DNA of 64,000 nt, from positions 496,001 to 560,000 of the forward strand of contig AAUX01000001.1 in assembly GCA_000168995.1 (NCBI GenBank), written 5' to 3'. Positions within the stretch are counted from its first letter, which is position 1. Every line of letters begins with the position of its first letter. This DNA comes from Methylophilales bacterium HTCC2181 (GTDB lineage: Bacteria; Pseudomonadota; Gammaproteobacteria; Burkholderiales; Methylophilaceae). Below are positions 55,507 through 64,000 of this stretch, one piece after another. Position numbers and translations under genes: made by a program. The notes beneath the pieces were generated by a model that searched no databases, was not told where the DNA came from, and saw only the letters and a list, made by a program, of their open reading frames with translations.

Positions 55507-55510
55507 GTAT
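55486..55510 (-). promoter_or_regulatory. IscR type-1 binding site
   Basis: The 25-bp imperfect palindrome begins ATACTTGACT and ends ATCAAGTAT on the plus strand. Against the type-1 consensus (ATASYYGACT, then RWWWY, then AGTCRRSTAT) only two positions differ. It lies across the -35 region of iscR, fitting repression by holo-IscR. Confidence 0.85.
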
Positions 55511-55522
55511 TAAGGTGCCTGA

Positions 55523-56185
55523 CTAAGGCTTTTTGGTGTTTTTTTTCTCTAGGATGGCAATTTTTTGATCTTGCATTGCTACCTGCTTTATCAATTTTTG
55601 GATTACCTCAGTCATGGGGTCATCCTCATCTTTACCGACTGCATAAGGACTGAAAGCTGATGTTTTCTTTTGCTCCTCATCTACAACTCTTGCAGGAATG
55701 CCTACCGCTGTCGCATTTGACGGAATATCTTTGACTACAACTGCATTAGAGCCAATTTTTGCACCACCACCAATAGTTATAGGACCTAGTACTTTAGCCC
55801 CGGCACCAATCACTACTCTGTTTTCAAGTGTAGGATGGCGTTTTCCTTGTTTCCAAGAGGTACCTCCCAAGGTAACACCATGATAAATAGTACAATCATC
55901 CCCAATTACGGCTGTTTCTCCGATCACAACGCCCATGCCGTGATCAATAAAAAAGCGATTACCAATAACGGCACCTGGATGAATTTCAATCCCAGTCAAC
56001 AGTCTTGCAATATGAGAAATCAATCTACCTAACCAGTAAAGCTTCATTTTCCAGACTCTATGAGCAACTCTGTGAAAGAGAATTGCATGCACCCCGGGGT
56101 AGGTCGTTATTATTTCAAGATAAGATCGTGCCGCAGGATCACGATCAAAAACAATAGATAAATCAGATTTAAATTTTTCGAACAT
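55523..56185 (-). CDS. cysE: CysE, serine O-acetyltransferase
   Basis: CysE makes O-acetylserine, the precursor of cysteine. The 220-residue protein has a left-handed beta-helix with [38 protein letters not shown] and [18 protein letters not shown], and a short C-terminal coiled region. It is of the shorter class (E. coli 273). It is just upstream of iscR on the same strand with a 70-bp gap holding the isc promoter, placing cysteine supply next to cysteine use by the desulfurases. Confidence 0.96.
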   Translation of the reverse strand: MFEKFKSDLSIVFDRDPAARSYLEIITTYPGVHAILFHRVAHRVWKMKLYWLGRLISHIARLLTGIEIHPGAVIGNRFFIDHGMGVVIGETAVIGDDCTIYHGVTLGGTSWKQGKRHPTLENRVVIGAGAKVLGPITIGGGAKIGSNAVVVKDIPSNATAVGIPARVVDEEQKKTSAFSPYAVGKDEDDPMTEVIQKLIKQVAMQDQKIAILEKKNTKKP

Positions 56186-56271
56186 ATTAAATATTTTTAA
56201 TAAACCATAGCAGTGAAAAAAAGTTAATTATTGCACGAAACAATAATCCTGAGTAAATAACTCAAGTATAT

Positions 56272-57030
56272 TTATTTAATCTTTTTTTGAATTTCTGTAA
56301 ATATTCCTCGCATAATATTTACTTCATCCTGATCGAGCTGAGTTCGGTTAAATAGTAACCGCAGCCGTTGCATCAACCTTTCTCCTTGAATTTTTCTTAA
56401 AAAACCAATGTCATTAAGCATGGACTCTAGGTGAATAAAAAATCCATTTAGCTCGCTATGAGGTACAAAGTCATTCCGTGTTCCACGGTTGATAGCATTA
56501 TCTTTTGAAAAATCCAGAGCAACCCTTAGCTCGTGACAACATATTTGCACTGCCTGAGCAAGATTTAATGAAGAGTAGCTTTTATTTGCGTCAATAAAGC
56601 TGAGAAGTTGGCAGTGCTTTATTTCGTCATTGGATAAGCCGTTTGTCTCATTACCAAACACCAAGGAAATTTTCTGATCTTCCGCAATCGCAATTAAGTT
56701 TTGTGCGGACTCCCTAATATTTTTATGCGGCTGAGAAAGCTCCCTTCTTCTTGCAGTAAATCCTATGGCTATATGTGAGTCTTTAATAGCATCTTCTAGA
56801 GAGCCAACAATAATGGCCTTATCAAGAATGTCATCTGCGCCTGCTGCCAGAGCATATGCATCGTCTGATGGAAAATGTTTAGGCTGGACAAGGTAAAGAT
56901 TTGAGAGGCCCATGGTTTTCATGGCGCGAGCTGAAGAGCCAATATTGCCTCCATGACTAGTTCGGCATAGGACGACATTAAATTGATTTAAAATATTTGA
57001 TTTGTTGTGCATGAGTTTTCTCTGTAACAT
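56272..57030 (-). CDS. trmJ: TrmJ, tRNA (Cm32/Um32) 2'-O-methyltransferase
   Basis: TrmJ methylates the ribose at position 32 of certain tRNAs. The 252-residue SPOUT protein has RTSHGGNIGSSARAMKTMGL at the N-terminus, SLVFGNETNGLSNDEI and SYSSLNLAQAVQICCHELR forming the knotted SAM site, and a C-terminal helical extension. An alternative ATG at 57012 (246 residues) has AGAGA upstream and may be the true start. It precedes cysE, like the E. coli trmJ-isc neighbourhood. Confidence 0.94.
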   Translation of the reverse strand: MLQRKLMHNKSNILNQFNVVLCRTSHGGNIGSSARAMKTMGLSNLYLVQPKHFPSDDAYALAAGADDILDKAIIVGSLEDAIKDSHIAIGFTARRRELSQPHKNIRESAQNLIAIAEDQKISLVFGNETNGLSNDEIKHCQLLSFIDANKSYSSLNLAQAVQICCHELRVALDFSKDNAINRGTRNDFVPHSELNGFFIHLESMLNDIGFLRKIQGERLMQRLRLLFNRTQLDQDEVNIMRGIFTEIQKKIK

Positions 57031-57083
57031 TATAGGCGAAGAAATTCATTTACTAATACTTTCCAACAAATAATGGGTTATAT

Positions 57084-57881
57084 ATGCATCCAATGTTAAA
57101 TATTGCAGTAAAAGCTGCACGTCGAGCTGGATCAATGATTACAAGGGCTTCTGAAGATATTGGAAGCTTAACCATCAATGATAAAAGTTACAATGATTTT
57201 GTTACGGAAGTAGATATTGCTTCCGAAAGAATTATTATCGATATTCTCAAGGAAGCATATCCAAGTCATAGTTTTTTGGGCGAAGAGTCAGGTTTAAGCA
57301 ATGATTCTGATAATGTTTGGATTATTGATCCATTAGATGGCACTACAAATTTTCTGCATAATTTTCCACAATATGCTGTTTCCATAGCGTTAGTTCAAAA
57401 AGGAGAAATTACTCAGGCGGTGGTCTACGACCCAAATAGAAATGATTTATTTACGGCTACCAAGGGGCAGGGAGCCTATTTAAATGATCGTCGTATTCGT
57501 GTGTCAAAAAAAACCAAGCTAAAAGATTCCTTAATAGGTACCGGTTTCCCTTTCAGAGATTTTAAGCACTTATCCGATTACCTTAAAGTCCTTGAGGATG
57601 TGATTATTAACACATCAGGCATTAGAAGGCCTGGGGCAGCAGCGCTTGACTTAGCTTATGTGGCAGCGGGAAGACTTGACGGATTTTGGGAAATTGGTTT
57701 GTCAAAATGGGATATTGCTGCAGGCGGATTATTGGTAACAGAGGCGGGAGGTATCGTCAGCGATTTCGCTGAAAAACAAAATTGGTTAGAGACTGGAAAT
57801 ATTTTATGCTCTAACCCTTATATTTACGAGCCTTTAATCAAGCTGATCCAGAAAAAACTTCCACAAGAGCTGAAATCTTAG
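57084..57881 (+). CDS. suhB: SuhB, inositol-1-monophosphatase family protein
   Basis: SuhB is a Mg-dependent inositol phosphatase that in E. coli also serves in rRNA antitermination. The 265-residue protein has the metal site FLGEESG, WIIDPLDGTTNFLHNFPQYA (residues about 81-100), and WDIAAGGLLVTEAGG near the C-terminus. Length matches E. coli (267). It is divergent from trmJ, as in E. coli, and its 3' end overlaps slyD by 4 bp. Confidence 0.96.
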   Translation: MHPMLNIAVKAARRAGSMITRASEDIGSLTINDKSYNDFVTEVDIASERIIIDILKEAYPSHSFLGEESGLSNDSDNVWIIDPLDGTTNFLHNFPQYAVSIALVQKGEITQAVVYDPNRNDLFTATKGQGAYLNDRRIRVSKKTKLKDSLIGTGFPFRDFKHLSDYLKVLEDVIINTSGIRRPGAAALDLAYVAAGRLDGFWEIGLSKWDIAAGGLLVTEAGGIVSDFAEKQNWLETGNILCSNPYIYEPLIKLIQKKLPQELKS

Positions 57882-58357
57882 TGATGATGACCGCCGGCCC
57901 CATGAACGTGCTTGTGCTCGACCTCCTCTTCGTTTGCTAAACGAACGTCTTTTATTATTGCAGTAAAAATAACTCTTTGCCCTGCCCAAGGATGATTTCC
58001 ATCGACTACGACTTTTCCATCAGCAATATCGGTCACCGTGTAAATAATTACCTCGCCTGAATCATCTTCACCTTCAAACTGCATCCCTTCTTTGAGTTCG
58101 GTTTCAGGGAAGGCGCTTGCGGGTTCAATTTGAACCAAGCCTTCATCATATATACCAAATGCATCAGCGGGTTCAAGCGATACTACCACTGTCTCCCCAA
58201 CCTTTTTTCCGTGCATAGCTTCCTCAACTTTAGGAAAAATATTGTCATACCCGCCGTGAAGGTATGTTACCGGTTCGCTTGATGACTCCAAGAGATTACC
58301 GTCTGGATCTTTCAATTCGTAGGTCATATTGACCACAGTATTCATTTTTATTTCCAT
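57878..58357 (-). CDS. slyD: SlyD, FKBP-type peptidyl-prolyl isomerase
   Basis: SlyD is a prolyl isomerase and chaperone that binds nickel through its tail. The 159-residue protein has an FKBP domain with an IF insert (MTYELKDPDGNLLESSSEPV, YLHGGYDNIFPKVEEAM, VEPADAFGIYD-like SLEPADAFGIYDEGLVQIEP) and a short histidine-rich end (EHKHVHGAGGHHH). The tail is shorter than in E. coli SlyD, with fewer histidines and no cysteines. ATG at 58345 is an alternative start. Confidence 0.95.
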   Translation of the reverse strand: MEIKMNTVVNMTYELKDPDGNLLESSSEPVTYLHGGYDNIFPKVEEAMHGKKVGETVVVSLEPADAFGIYDEGLVQIEPASAFPETELKEGMQFEGEDDSGEVIIYTVTDIADGKVVVDGNHPWAGQRVIFTAIIKDVRLANEEEVEHKHVHGAGGHHH

Positions 58358-58398
58358 GCACAGGCCTTTAATAAGTGATTAATAGTTTTTATCTAATT

Positions 58399-60042
58399 TT
58401 AACCGATTGATGTTGATTTTTCTTTTTTTATCGTATGTTTTTTTTCAATAGCCCCAACAAAGTTTGCTGGCTCCAGTATGGTGATATATTTTTTGTTACT
58501 AGTTTCTGGAAAATCTTTGCTGAAGTGGAGCCCACGACTTTCCTTTCTAGATATAGCAGATTTGACTATCAATTCAGCTACTTGGAGAAGATTTCTTAAT
58601 TCAATAAGATTATTAGAGATTTTAAAATTAGTGTAGAACTCATTTACCTCATCCCTTAACATGTCGATTCTATGCATCGCTCTTGACAGCCTTTTGTTTG
58701 TTCTGACGATACCAACATAATTCCACATAAAGCGTCTTAACTCATTCCATGTGTGGGTAATAAGAACTTCTTCATCGGCGTCCGTCACTCTGCTTGCATC
58801 CCATCGTGGCAATATTTCTCGATGAGCCTTATGTTTTGCAACTATATGGCTCACTGCCGCGTCAGAAAATACCAAGCACTCTAGTAGAGAGTTGCTGGCT
58901 AGCCTATTTGCACCATGAAGCCCGGTATAAGCGGCTTCTCCGACAGCATACAAATTATCAACATCTGTTTGTGCATTAAAGTCGGTCATGACTCCGCCGC
59001 AACTATAATGTGCTGCAGGCACTACAGGTATGGGATCCTTAGATATATCAATATTTAATGACAGGCATCGCTCATAAATCATGGGGAAGTGCTCCATAAT
59101 AAACTTTTTAGATTTATGGCTGATATCTAGATACACACACTCTATTCCTCTTTTTTTCATTTCAAAGTCAATAGCCCTGGCAACAACATCCCGCGGCGCT
59201 AAATCTCCTCTGATATCATAAAGATGCATAAATGGCTTGTTGTTGGGCAACTTTAAGATGCCGCCTTCACCACGTAAAACCTCGGAAATAAGAAATGATT
59301 TTTCATGCGGATGGTACAAACAGGTGGGATGAAACTGCACAAACTCCATATTTGCAACTCGACAGCCTGAGCGCCAAGCCATGGAGATACCATCCCCTGT
59401 ACTAACGTCTGGATTGGTGGTGTATAGATACACTTTGCTTGCACCGCCGGTAGCGAGAACGGTTACATCTGCTTGTATGGTTACCACCTTACCGCTTGTA
59501 TTTTCCAACACATACAAGCCCAAGCAGATATTTTTTTCCGTTTTGATAATCTTAAGTTTTTTATTGGTAATGAGATCTACTGCTATATGGTCTTCGAAGA
59601 TGGTTATATTAGGATGGTTATTAACTTTTTCTATTAAAGCAGACTGAATCGCCGAGCCAGTAGTGTCGGCTACATGAGCAATTCTGCGATGTGAATGACC
59701 GCCTTCTTTCGTAAGGTGAAGCTCTGATGTGTTTGCTTGCTTGGTAAAATTGACACCCATCTTGGTTAACCAATTAAGGGCTGAAGCGCTGTTCGCAGTA
59801 ACAAATTTGGTGACAGACTCATCGCAGAGGCCAGCACCAGCAACAATGGTGTCATTAACGTGTGCCTCCGTCGAATCGACTGATGAAACAGAAGCAGCGA
59901 TACCTCCTTGGGCCCATTGACTAGAGCTCTCACTTAACGTTCTCTTGCTAATAATGGCTATTTTTTTATCATCAGCCAATTTTATTGCCGTACTAAGTCC
60001 TGCTAGGCCACTTCCAACGATTGCAACATCAAAATTTAACAT
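58399..60042 (-). CDS. nadB: NadB, L-aspartate oxidase
   Basis: NadB oxidises aspartate to iminoaspartate in NAD synthesis. The 547-residue flavoprotein has the FAD-binding VAIVGSGLAGLSTAIKLAD (residues 5-23), SQWAQGGIAA, HRRIAHVADTTG, MEFVQFHPTCLYHP, RGEGGIL, and GLHGANRLASNSLLEC. Length matches E. coli (540). It is divergent from rpoE with a 100-bp gap, the same layout as in E. coli. Confidence 0.97.
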   Translation of the reverse strand: MLNFDVAIVGSGLAGLSTAIKLADDKKIAIISKRTLSESSSQWAQGGIAASVSSVDSTEAHVNDTIVAGAGLCDESVTKFVTANSASALNWLTKMGVNFTKQANTSELHLTKEGGHSHRRIAHVADTTGSAIQSALIEKVNNHPNITIFEDHIAVDLITNKKLKIIKTEKNICLGLYVLENTSGKVVTIQADVTVLATGGASKVYLYTTNPDVSTGDGISMAWRSGCRVANMEFVQFHPTCLYHPHEKSFLISEVLRGEGGILKLPNNKPFMHLYDIRGDLAPRDVVARAIDFEMKKRGIECVYLDISHKSKKFIMEHFPMIYERCLSLNIDISKDPIPVVPAAHYSCGGVMTDFNAQTDVDNLYAVGEAAYTGLHGANRLASNSLLECLVFSDAAVSHIVAKHKAHREILPRWDASRVTDADEEVLITHTWNELRRFMWNYVGIVRTNKRLSRAMHRIDMLRDEVNEFYTNFKISNNLIELRNLLQVAELIVKSAISRKESRGLHFSKDFPETSNKKYITILEPANFVGAIEKKHTIKKEKSTSIG

Positions 60043-60064
60043 AAGTGAGATTTGTAATTTTTAT

Positions 60065-60091
60065 GAACTTAATCCATGTATTGTAGGTCAA
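60065..60091 (+). promoter_or_regulatory. Possible sigma-E autoregulatory promoter of rpoE
   Basis: GAACTT (60065-60070) and GTCAA (60087-60091) are 16 bp apart, close to the sigma-E consensus GGAACTT-N15..17-GTCTAA. It lies about 50 bp before the first rpoE ATG, as expected for self-activation. Confidence 0.6.
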
Positions 60092-60142
60092 GATTGTGTA
60101 ATAAAAATACTTTTTTAACTTTTTTAATGAAAGTGTGAAATT

Positions 60143-60832
60143 ATGAACCAACTAAAAGTCGTCCCAATTACTAAGCCGCTGTATAATGGACCTATGCCAA
60201 AAGAACATCCAGTGAAAAGCGACTCAAGACCAGTTAACCCTGAGAGAGCTATTGATCAAAAATTAGTTGAGAAGGCTCAACAGGGAGACAAAAAAGCTTT
60301 CGGCATTTTAGTGGAAAAGTACAATAAAAAACTAACACGACTCTTGTCGCGTATGGTGAGAGACCAATCAGAAATTGAAGATATTGTTCAGGATTCTTTT
60401 ATTAAGGCATACAGAGCTATCAATAATTTCAGAGGTGACAGTGCCTTTTATACTTGGCTCTACCGTATCGGTATCAACACTGCTAAGAATCATTTGGTCT
60501 CACTTGGACGACGACCAAAGGCTATGGATAGTGCTGAGATTGAGGATATTGAAAATTTTGAAGATGGCCATGAGCTAAGGAACCTAGAAACACCAGAAAC
60601 CTCGATGATGTCCAATGAAATAGTGACAACGGTGAATGAAACAATTGAAATGTTGCCCGATGATCTTAGGCAAGCAATAACACTTCGAGAAATGGATGGG
60701 TTAAGTTACGACGAAATCGCCGCCATTATGGAATGTCCAATCGGTACAGTTCGTTCAAGAATATTTAGGGCTAGAGAAGCTATCTCTGAAAAATTGAAAC
60801 CATTGGTGGAGGCAACTAGCAAGCGCTGGTAA
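60143..60832 (+). CDS. rpoE: RpoE, ECF sigma factor sigma-E (AlgU/SigE)
   Basis: RpoE directs the envelope-stress response. The 229-residue protein has sigma region 2 (AFGILVEKYNKKLTRLLSRM, EDIVQDSFIKAYRAINNFRG, YTWLYRIGINTAKNHLV) and region 4 (LREMDGLSYDEIAAIMECPI, then GTVRSRIFRARE). It is about 30 residues longer at the N-terminus than usual; an ATG at 60194 (212 residues) may be the true start, as neither has a good ribosome-binding site. It heads rpoE-rseA-rseB-rseC-degP. Confidence 0.96.
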   Translation: MNQLKVVPITKPLYNGPMPKEHPVKSDSRPVNPERAIDQKLVEKAQQGDKKAFGILVEKYNKKLTRLLSRMVRDQSEIEDIVQDSFIKAYRAINNFRGDSAFYTWLYRIGINTAKNHLVSLGRRPKAMDSAEIEDIENFEDGHELRNLETPETSMMSNEIVTTVNETIEMLPDDLRQAITLREMDGLSYDEIAAIMECPIGTVRSRIFRAREAISEKLKPLVEATSKRW

Positions 60833-60865
60833 GTCAAAATTTAATTTAAAGGAATTATACGATCT

Positions 60866-61330
60866 ATGTCAGAAAAAATATCATCATTATTCGATAATGA
60901 AGTTGAGCAAGAAAGTCTTGATAAAGAAGTTAGTGCTTTATCGGCTAAATCTGCTGTTCAGCGAAACTGGAAGTATTATCAGGTAGTCCGTGATGTACTC
61001 CAAAATAATTATTCATCGTCCCCAGACCTTAGCGCTCGAATCATGGAGGCTATTGATAAAGAGCCAACACAAATGGGCGCTATTAGACCAAAACAAAACA
61101 CAGCTTCAGCTTTAGTATTACCTGTTATGCCTTGGAAAATTGCTGCTTATACACTTGGGGTTTTTGCTGCCATCGGGATTTTTACTATGAATATACCAAC
61201 CATTAGTAATGAGAGTACTGTTCAGCTTGTGCAGGAAGATATTCCGGCTGAATTCATGAAAAAACATTTTGCTACTACGGCTTTAAATGGTAACTATTTC
61301 ATTAAAGCTCAATTCCAAGTAAACGATTAA
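60866..61330 (+). CDS. rseA: RseA, anti-sigma-E factor
   Basis: RseA is the membrane anti-sigma factor that holds sigma-E until stress triggers its proteolysis. The 154-residue protein has a cytoplasmic N-terminal domain (MSEKISSLFDNEVEQESLDK, RNWKYYQVVRDVL), one membrane helix (about 92-109, KIAAYTLGVFAAIGIFTM), and a short periplasmic tail. It is 33 bp after rpoE with AAAGGA before the ATG. Sequence is weakly conserved; order secures the call. Confidence 0.92.
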   Translation: MSEKISSLFDNEVEQESLDKEVSALSAKSAVQRNWKYYQVVRDVLQNNYSSSPDLSARIMEAIDKEPTQMGAIRPKQNTASALVLPVMPWKIAAYTLGVFAAIGIFTMNIPTISNESTVQLVQEDIPAEFMKKHFATTALNGNYFIKAQFQVND

Positions 61331-61332
61331 AT

Positions 61333-62286
61333 ATGGTGCGTAAGCTTTTTTTTCTTGCACTTATTTGCGTAAGTGGAACAAGCGCATCACTCACAATTGA
61401 AGACCCATGGAAGATTCTGACTGAAGCACATCAAGCTTCAAAGATGCTGAATTACCAAGGGACTTTCCATTTAAAAAATTCTAAAGTGATCCAATCCATG
61501 GAAATTACCCACGCTATTCATGGGGAAGATGAATATACGCGCATGACTTTAATGGATGGCGATCCGGGCGAAATGTTATCTCATGGAAAAAATATTTTTG
61601 TCTATGATTCAAAAGAAAATAATGTCGTAATACAGAAGCGAGAACAGCACCACCTTTTCCCTTCGGTTTTACCAAGCACCCCGGAAAATTTAAAAAAGGT
61701 ATATACCCTTAGTTTTGGAGAAGTTGTGCGAGTGGCAGATAGACCAGCGCAGATGTTAACTCTTATCCCTAAAGACAACTTTCGGCACCAATTTCATTTC
61801 TGGATTGATCAAGATACGGCTTTACCACTCAAAATGATCGTCAGCAATGAGGCTAACGAAATTATCGAGCAAGCCTCCTTCACTAAACTAAAGATCGTCG
61901 ACATGAAAACAGACTTGTCTTGGTTCAAGCCGAAAATCGATTTATCAAAAGAGTATGTGATGCACGAGGAAGAGCCGGTTGTATTGCCCGGATTAAAATT
62001 TTGGACTTTCGTCAATAAACCCAAAGGATTTTCTGAGATAAGCTCCAGCGCAACACGCAACAAAGATCTTAACGTTCTAAGCCATCATCTTATATACTCT
62101 GATGGACTCTCTTATATTTCGGTTTTTATTCAGCCCGTACAGACCGGACTAATGCCTAAGGTGGGAACTATTTCTATGGAAGGAACGAACATATCGGCAA
62201 GGTATTATAGAGGCTACCAAGTTATGGCTGTAGGAACGGTTCCAATGAAAGCATTAGAAAGCTTTACTAAATCAATATCATTTTAG
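61333..62286 (+). CDS. rseB: RseB (MucB), periplasmic regulator of sigma-E
   Basis: RseB binds RseA in the periplasm and protects it from DegS until lipid or lipoprotein signals displace it. The 317-residue protein has a signal peptide (about 1-18), a LolA-like N-terminal domain (about 25-195, with ASKMLNYQGTFHLKNS and DEYTRMTLMDGDPGEML) and a smaller C-terminal MucB/RseB domain. It begins 2 bp after rseA, and rseC follows after 9 bp. Confidence 0.93.
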   Translation: MVRKLFFLALICVSGTSASLTIEDPWKILTEAHQASKMLNYQGTFHLKNSKVIQSMEITHAIHGEDEYTRMTLMDGDPGEMLSHGKNIFVYDSKENNVVIQKREQHHLFPSVLPSTPENLKKVYTLSFGEVVRVADRPAQMLTLIPKDNFRHQFHFWIDQDTALPLKMIVSNEANEIIEQASFTKLKIVDMKTDLSWFKPKIDLSKEYVMHEEEPVVLPGLKFWTFVNKPKGFSEISSSATRNKDLNVLSHHLIYSDGLSYISVFIQPVQTGLMPKVGTISMEGTNISARYYRGYQVMAVGTVPMKALESFTKSISF

Positions 62287-62295
62287 ATTAAAAAT

Positions 62296-62727
62296 ATGAT
62301 TGAAGAGCAAGCAGTAGTTATATTTAAAGAAGACGATCAAGTCTCCGTCGAAATCATGCGCACCAAGCCTTGTGGCTTATGCGGCAAAACCCAAGGGTGT
62401 GGGAATAGTATTTGGGGGAAAATTTTCTCGCATAAGAGGAATAAGCTTTCAATAAAAAACAATATAGGTGTAAAAGTAGGAGATAGAGTTATGCTTACTA
62501 TTGAGGAAAATTACCTTCTAAGATCGTCGTTGCTGTTATATGGATTGCCCTTGTTATTTTTATTTATTGGTATGGTTTTTATGGATACAATAACGCAAAA
62601 AAATAGTGACTTATGGGTTCTTGTAGGAGCGATTTTTGGAATGCTATCTGGTCTTATTTTAGTCAAATTTTTAGCGCGCAAAAATCATGACCGACTCTAC
62701 AAAGAAGCAATGATTACTAAGATCTAA
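62296..62727 (+). CDS. rseC: RseC, SoxR-reducing / sigma-E modulator membrane protein
   Basis: RseC (MucC) is an inner-membrane protein that modulates sigma-E and is also linked to SoxR reduction. The 143-residue protein has an N-terminal cysteine cluster (KPCGLCGKTQGCGNSIWG) that could bind a cofactor and two membrane helices (about 74-94 and 101-122). It is last before degP. Confidence 0.92.
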   Translation: MIEEQAVVIFKEDDQVSVEIMRTKPCGLCGKTQGCGNSIWGKIFSHKRNKLSIKNNIGVKVGDRVMLTIEENYLLRSSLLLYGLPLLFLFIGMVFMDTITQKNSDLWVLVGAIFGMLSGLILVKFLARKNHDRLYKEAMITKI

Positions 62728-62756
62728 AACAGCTTTAATTCAAAGGAAGAAAGAGA

Positions 62757-64000
62757 ATGAAATACTTAATGTATGTACTGTTTATTTTTGGCCTATTTAC
62801 ACACACACTTTTTGCTGCAGACCTCCCTGATTTTACAGTTCTTGCTGAGCAGCAAGGGAATAAAGTAGTTAATATTAGTTCTATTATTGAGAGACCAAAC
62901 AATCAAAACAATATTCCTTTTCAGGATGAAAGAATGCAGGAATTTTTTAAGCGTTTTGGCATTCCTAATATACCTGGTGTTCCACCACAAGGAAATCCTC
63001 AGGGCCCTGAGGAGCAAGTAAATGGCACCGGATCTGGTTTTATTATTGAGAGTGATGGCTATATTATTACTAATGCACACGTAGTAGCTCAAGCTGACAC
63101 TGTGCTAGTCAAGTTGGCGGATAAAAGAGAATTTAAGGCGGATATTTTAGGTATCGATAGAAGAACCGATGTGGCCCTCCTTAAAATAAAAGCAAAAAAT
63201 CTCCCAACAGTTCAATTCGGTAATCCAGAAAAGATAAAGGTAGGTCAGTGGGTGGCTGCAATAGGATCACCTTTTGGGCTTGAAAATACGATGACTGTTG
63301 GTGTAGTAAGTGCCAAAGGCAGAGCATTGCCCCAAGAGAATTTCGTACCATTCATCCAGACTGATGTAGCTATAAACCCTGGGAATTCGGGGGGGCCTTT
63401 ATTTAATACTGACGGAGAGGTTATTGGGATTAATTCGCAAATTTATAGCCGTACGGGGGGTTATATGGGCCTTTCTTTTGCCATACCAATTGATGTTGCA
63501 ATCAATGTAGCTGATCAGTTAAAGAAAAATGGGAAAGTTATTCGTGGTTGGTTGGGAGTCGCTATTCAAGAGATCACAGAGGACCTTTCGGAATCTTTTG
63601 GTATGAAGGATACACGCGGGGCTTTAATTGCCATGGTAGAGAAAGATTCTCCTGCAGAAAGAGGGGGCATTCTTCCAGGCGATGTGATATTAAAATTTAA
63701 TAAAAACCCTCTTGATTCGTCATCAGATTTACCAAAGTTTGTTGGAACGACTAAGCCACTAAGTGAAGTCCCTGTTGAGATTTTAAGAAAAGGTAAGAAG
63801 ATAACGCTTTCGATTAAGGTGGGAGAGATGCCTAACGAAGAAATGATGGTAGCAGGAAAGAAAAGTCCAGCTAAAGAGGTTAATCGTATAGGTTTATCAT
63901 TGCGCGAATTAACTACAGAGGACCGAAAAAAAATTAATGGAAGAAGCGGGTTACTTGTTCTTGAGGTTAAAGGACCATCTGTTGCCTCTGGTATAAGGAC
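62757..64000 (+). CDS. degP: DegP/MucD periplasmic serine protease-chaperone (cut by right edge)
   Basis: This HtrA-family protein degrades or refolds damaged envelope proteins and is encoded in the sigma-E operon. ATG at 62757 is preceded by AAGGAAG. The visible 414 codons include a signal peptide (MKYLMYVLFIFGLFTHTLFA), the catalytic triad His (TNAHVV), Asp (RRTDVALL) and Ser (GNSGGPLF), PDZ1 (GWLGVAIQEITEDL), and the start of PDZ2 near the edge. The frame is open at 64000. The MucD-type position after rseC is typical of beta- and pseudomonad genomes. Confidence 0.95.
   Translation, partial: MKYLMYVLFIFGLFTHTLFAADLPDFTVLAEQQGNKVVNISSIIERPNNQNNIPFQDERMQEFFKRFGIPNIPGVPPQGNPQGPEEQVNGTGSGFIIESDGYIITNAHVVAQADTVLVKLADKREFKADILGIDRRTDVALLKIKAKNLPTVQFGNPEKIKVGQWVAAIGSPFGLENTMTVGVVSAKGRALPQENFVPFIQTDVAINPGNSGGPLFNTDGEVIGINSQIYSRTGGYMGLSFAIPIDVAINVADQLKKNGKVIRGWLGVAIQEITEDLSESFGMKDTRGALIAMVEKDSPAERGGILPGDVILKFNKNPLDSSSDLPKFVGTTKPLSEVPVEILRKGKKITLSIKVGEMPNEEMMVAGKKSPAKEVNRIGLSLRELTTEDRKKINGRSGLLVLEVKGPSVASGIR

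Overview
The window is about 64 kb of ordinary, densely packed core chromosome from a low-GC, small-genome betaproteobacterium. Gene order and protein character point to the Methylophilales: the OM43/HTCC2181-like or Candidatus Methylopumilus-type methylotrophs. That placement is inference from recognition, because no search was run. Supporting signs are the beta/gamma housekeeping set (ubiEJB, rpoE-rseABC-degP, iscRSUA-hscBA-fdx), Entner-Doudoroff genes, very short intergenic gaps, many 1-20 bp gene overlaps and AT-rich codon use. I see no tRNA, rRNA, insertion sequence, prophage or CRISPR array.

Layout from left to right. Positions 1-3268 hold a ubiquinone operon on the minus strand (DUF971 gene, ubiE, ubiJ, ubiB, then the first codons of a sodium:solute symporter). 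Positions 3318-6978 hold rpoH, ftsX, ftsE and ftsY. Positions 7062-11411 (plus) hold a pair of M16 peptidase-like genes, rsmD, coaD, a 2[4Fe-4S] ferredoxin and gloA. Positions 11413-15103 (minus) hold grpE-dnaK-dnaJ. Positions 15255-18374 hold edd, eda and a HAD hydrolase. Positions 18371-22971 (minus) hold hrcA, hemH, hldD and hldE. Positions 23066-33216 hold nadK, recN, fur (minus), bamE, dapB, carA, carB, greA and a DUF4149 membrane protein. Positions 33219-38316 hold yhbY (minus), rlmE, ftsH, folP and glmM. Positions 38297-42079 (minus) hold pstSCAB. Positions 42241-49109 (plus) hold prfB, lysS, a phosphate-type porin, a SulP transporter and a beta-carbonic anhydrase. Positions 49185-57030 (minus) hold trmJ, cysE and the isc operon. 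Positions 57084-64000 hold suhB, slyD (minus), nadB (minus), then rpoE-rseABC and the start of degP, which runs off the right edge.

The most informative content is regulatory. A perfect CIRCE operator (HrcA site) overlaps the rpoH promoter. grpE and dnaK each have sigma-32 type promoters, and hrcA lies in the same window. Together these suggest a cascade in which HrcA gates sigma-32 and sigma-32 drives the DnaK machine. Two PHO boxes with matching layout precede pstS and the porin, and a hairpin terminator after pstS can set the PstS:PstCAB ratio. An IscR type-1 box overlaps the iscR promoter. prfB carries the RF2 programmed +1 frameshift, and rpoE has a plausible sigma-E self-promoter.

I found no clearly undescribed system. 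The items most worth follow-up are HrcA control of rpoH, the SulP/carbonic-anhydrase pair, the extra cysteine desulfurase in the isc operon, the long C-terminal tail of BamE, the DUF971-ubiquinone linkage, the tandem repeat in FtsY and the unexplained 423-bp gap upstream of the porin.
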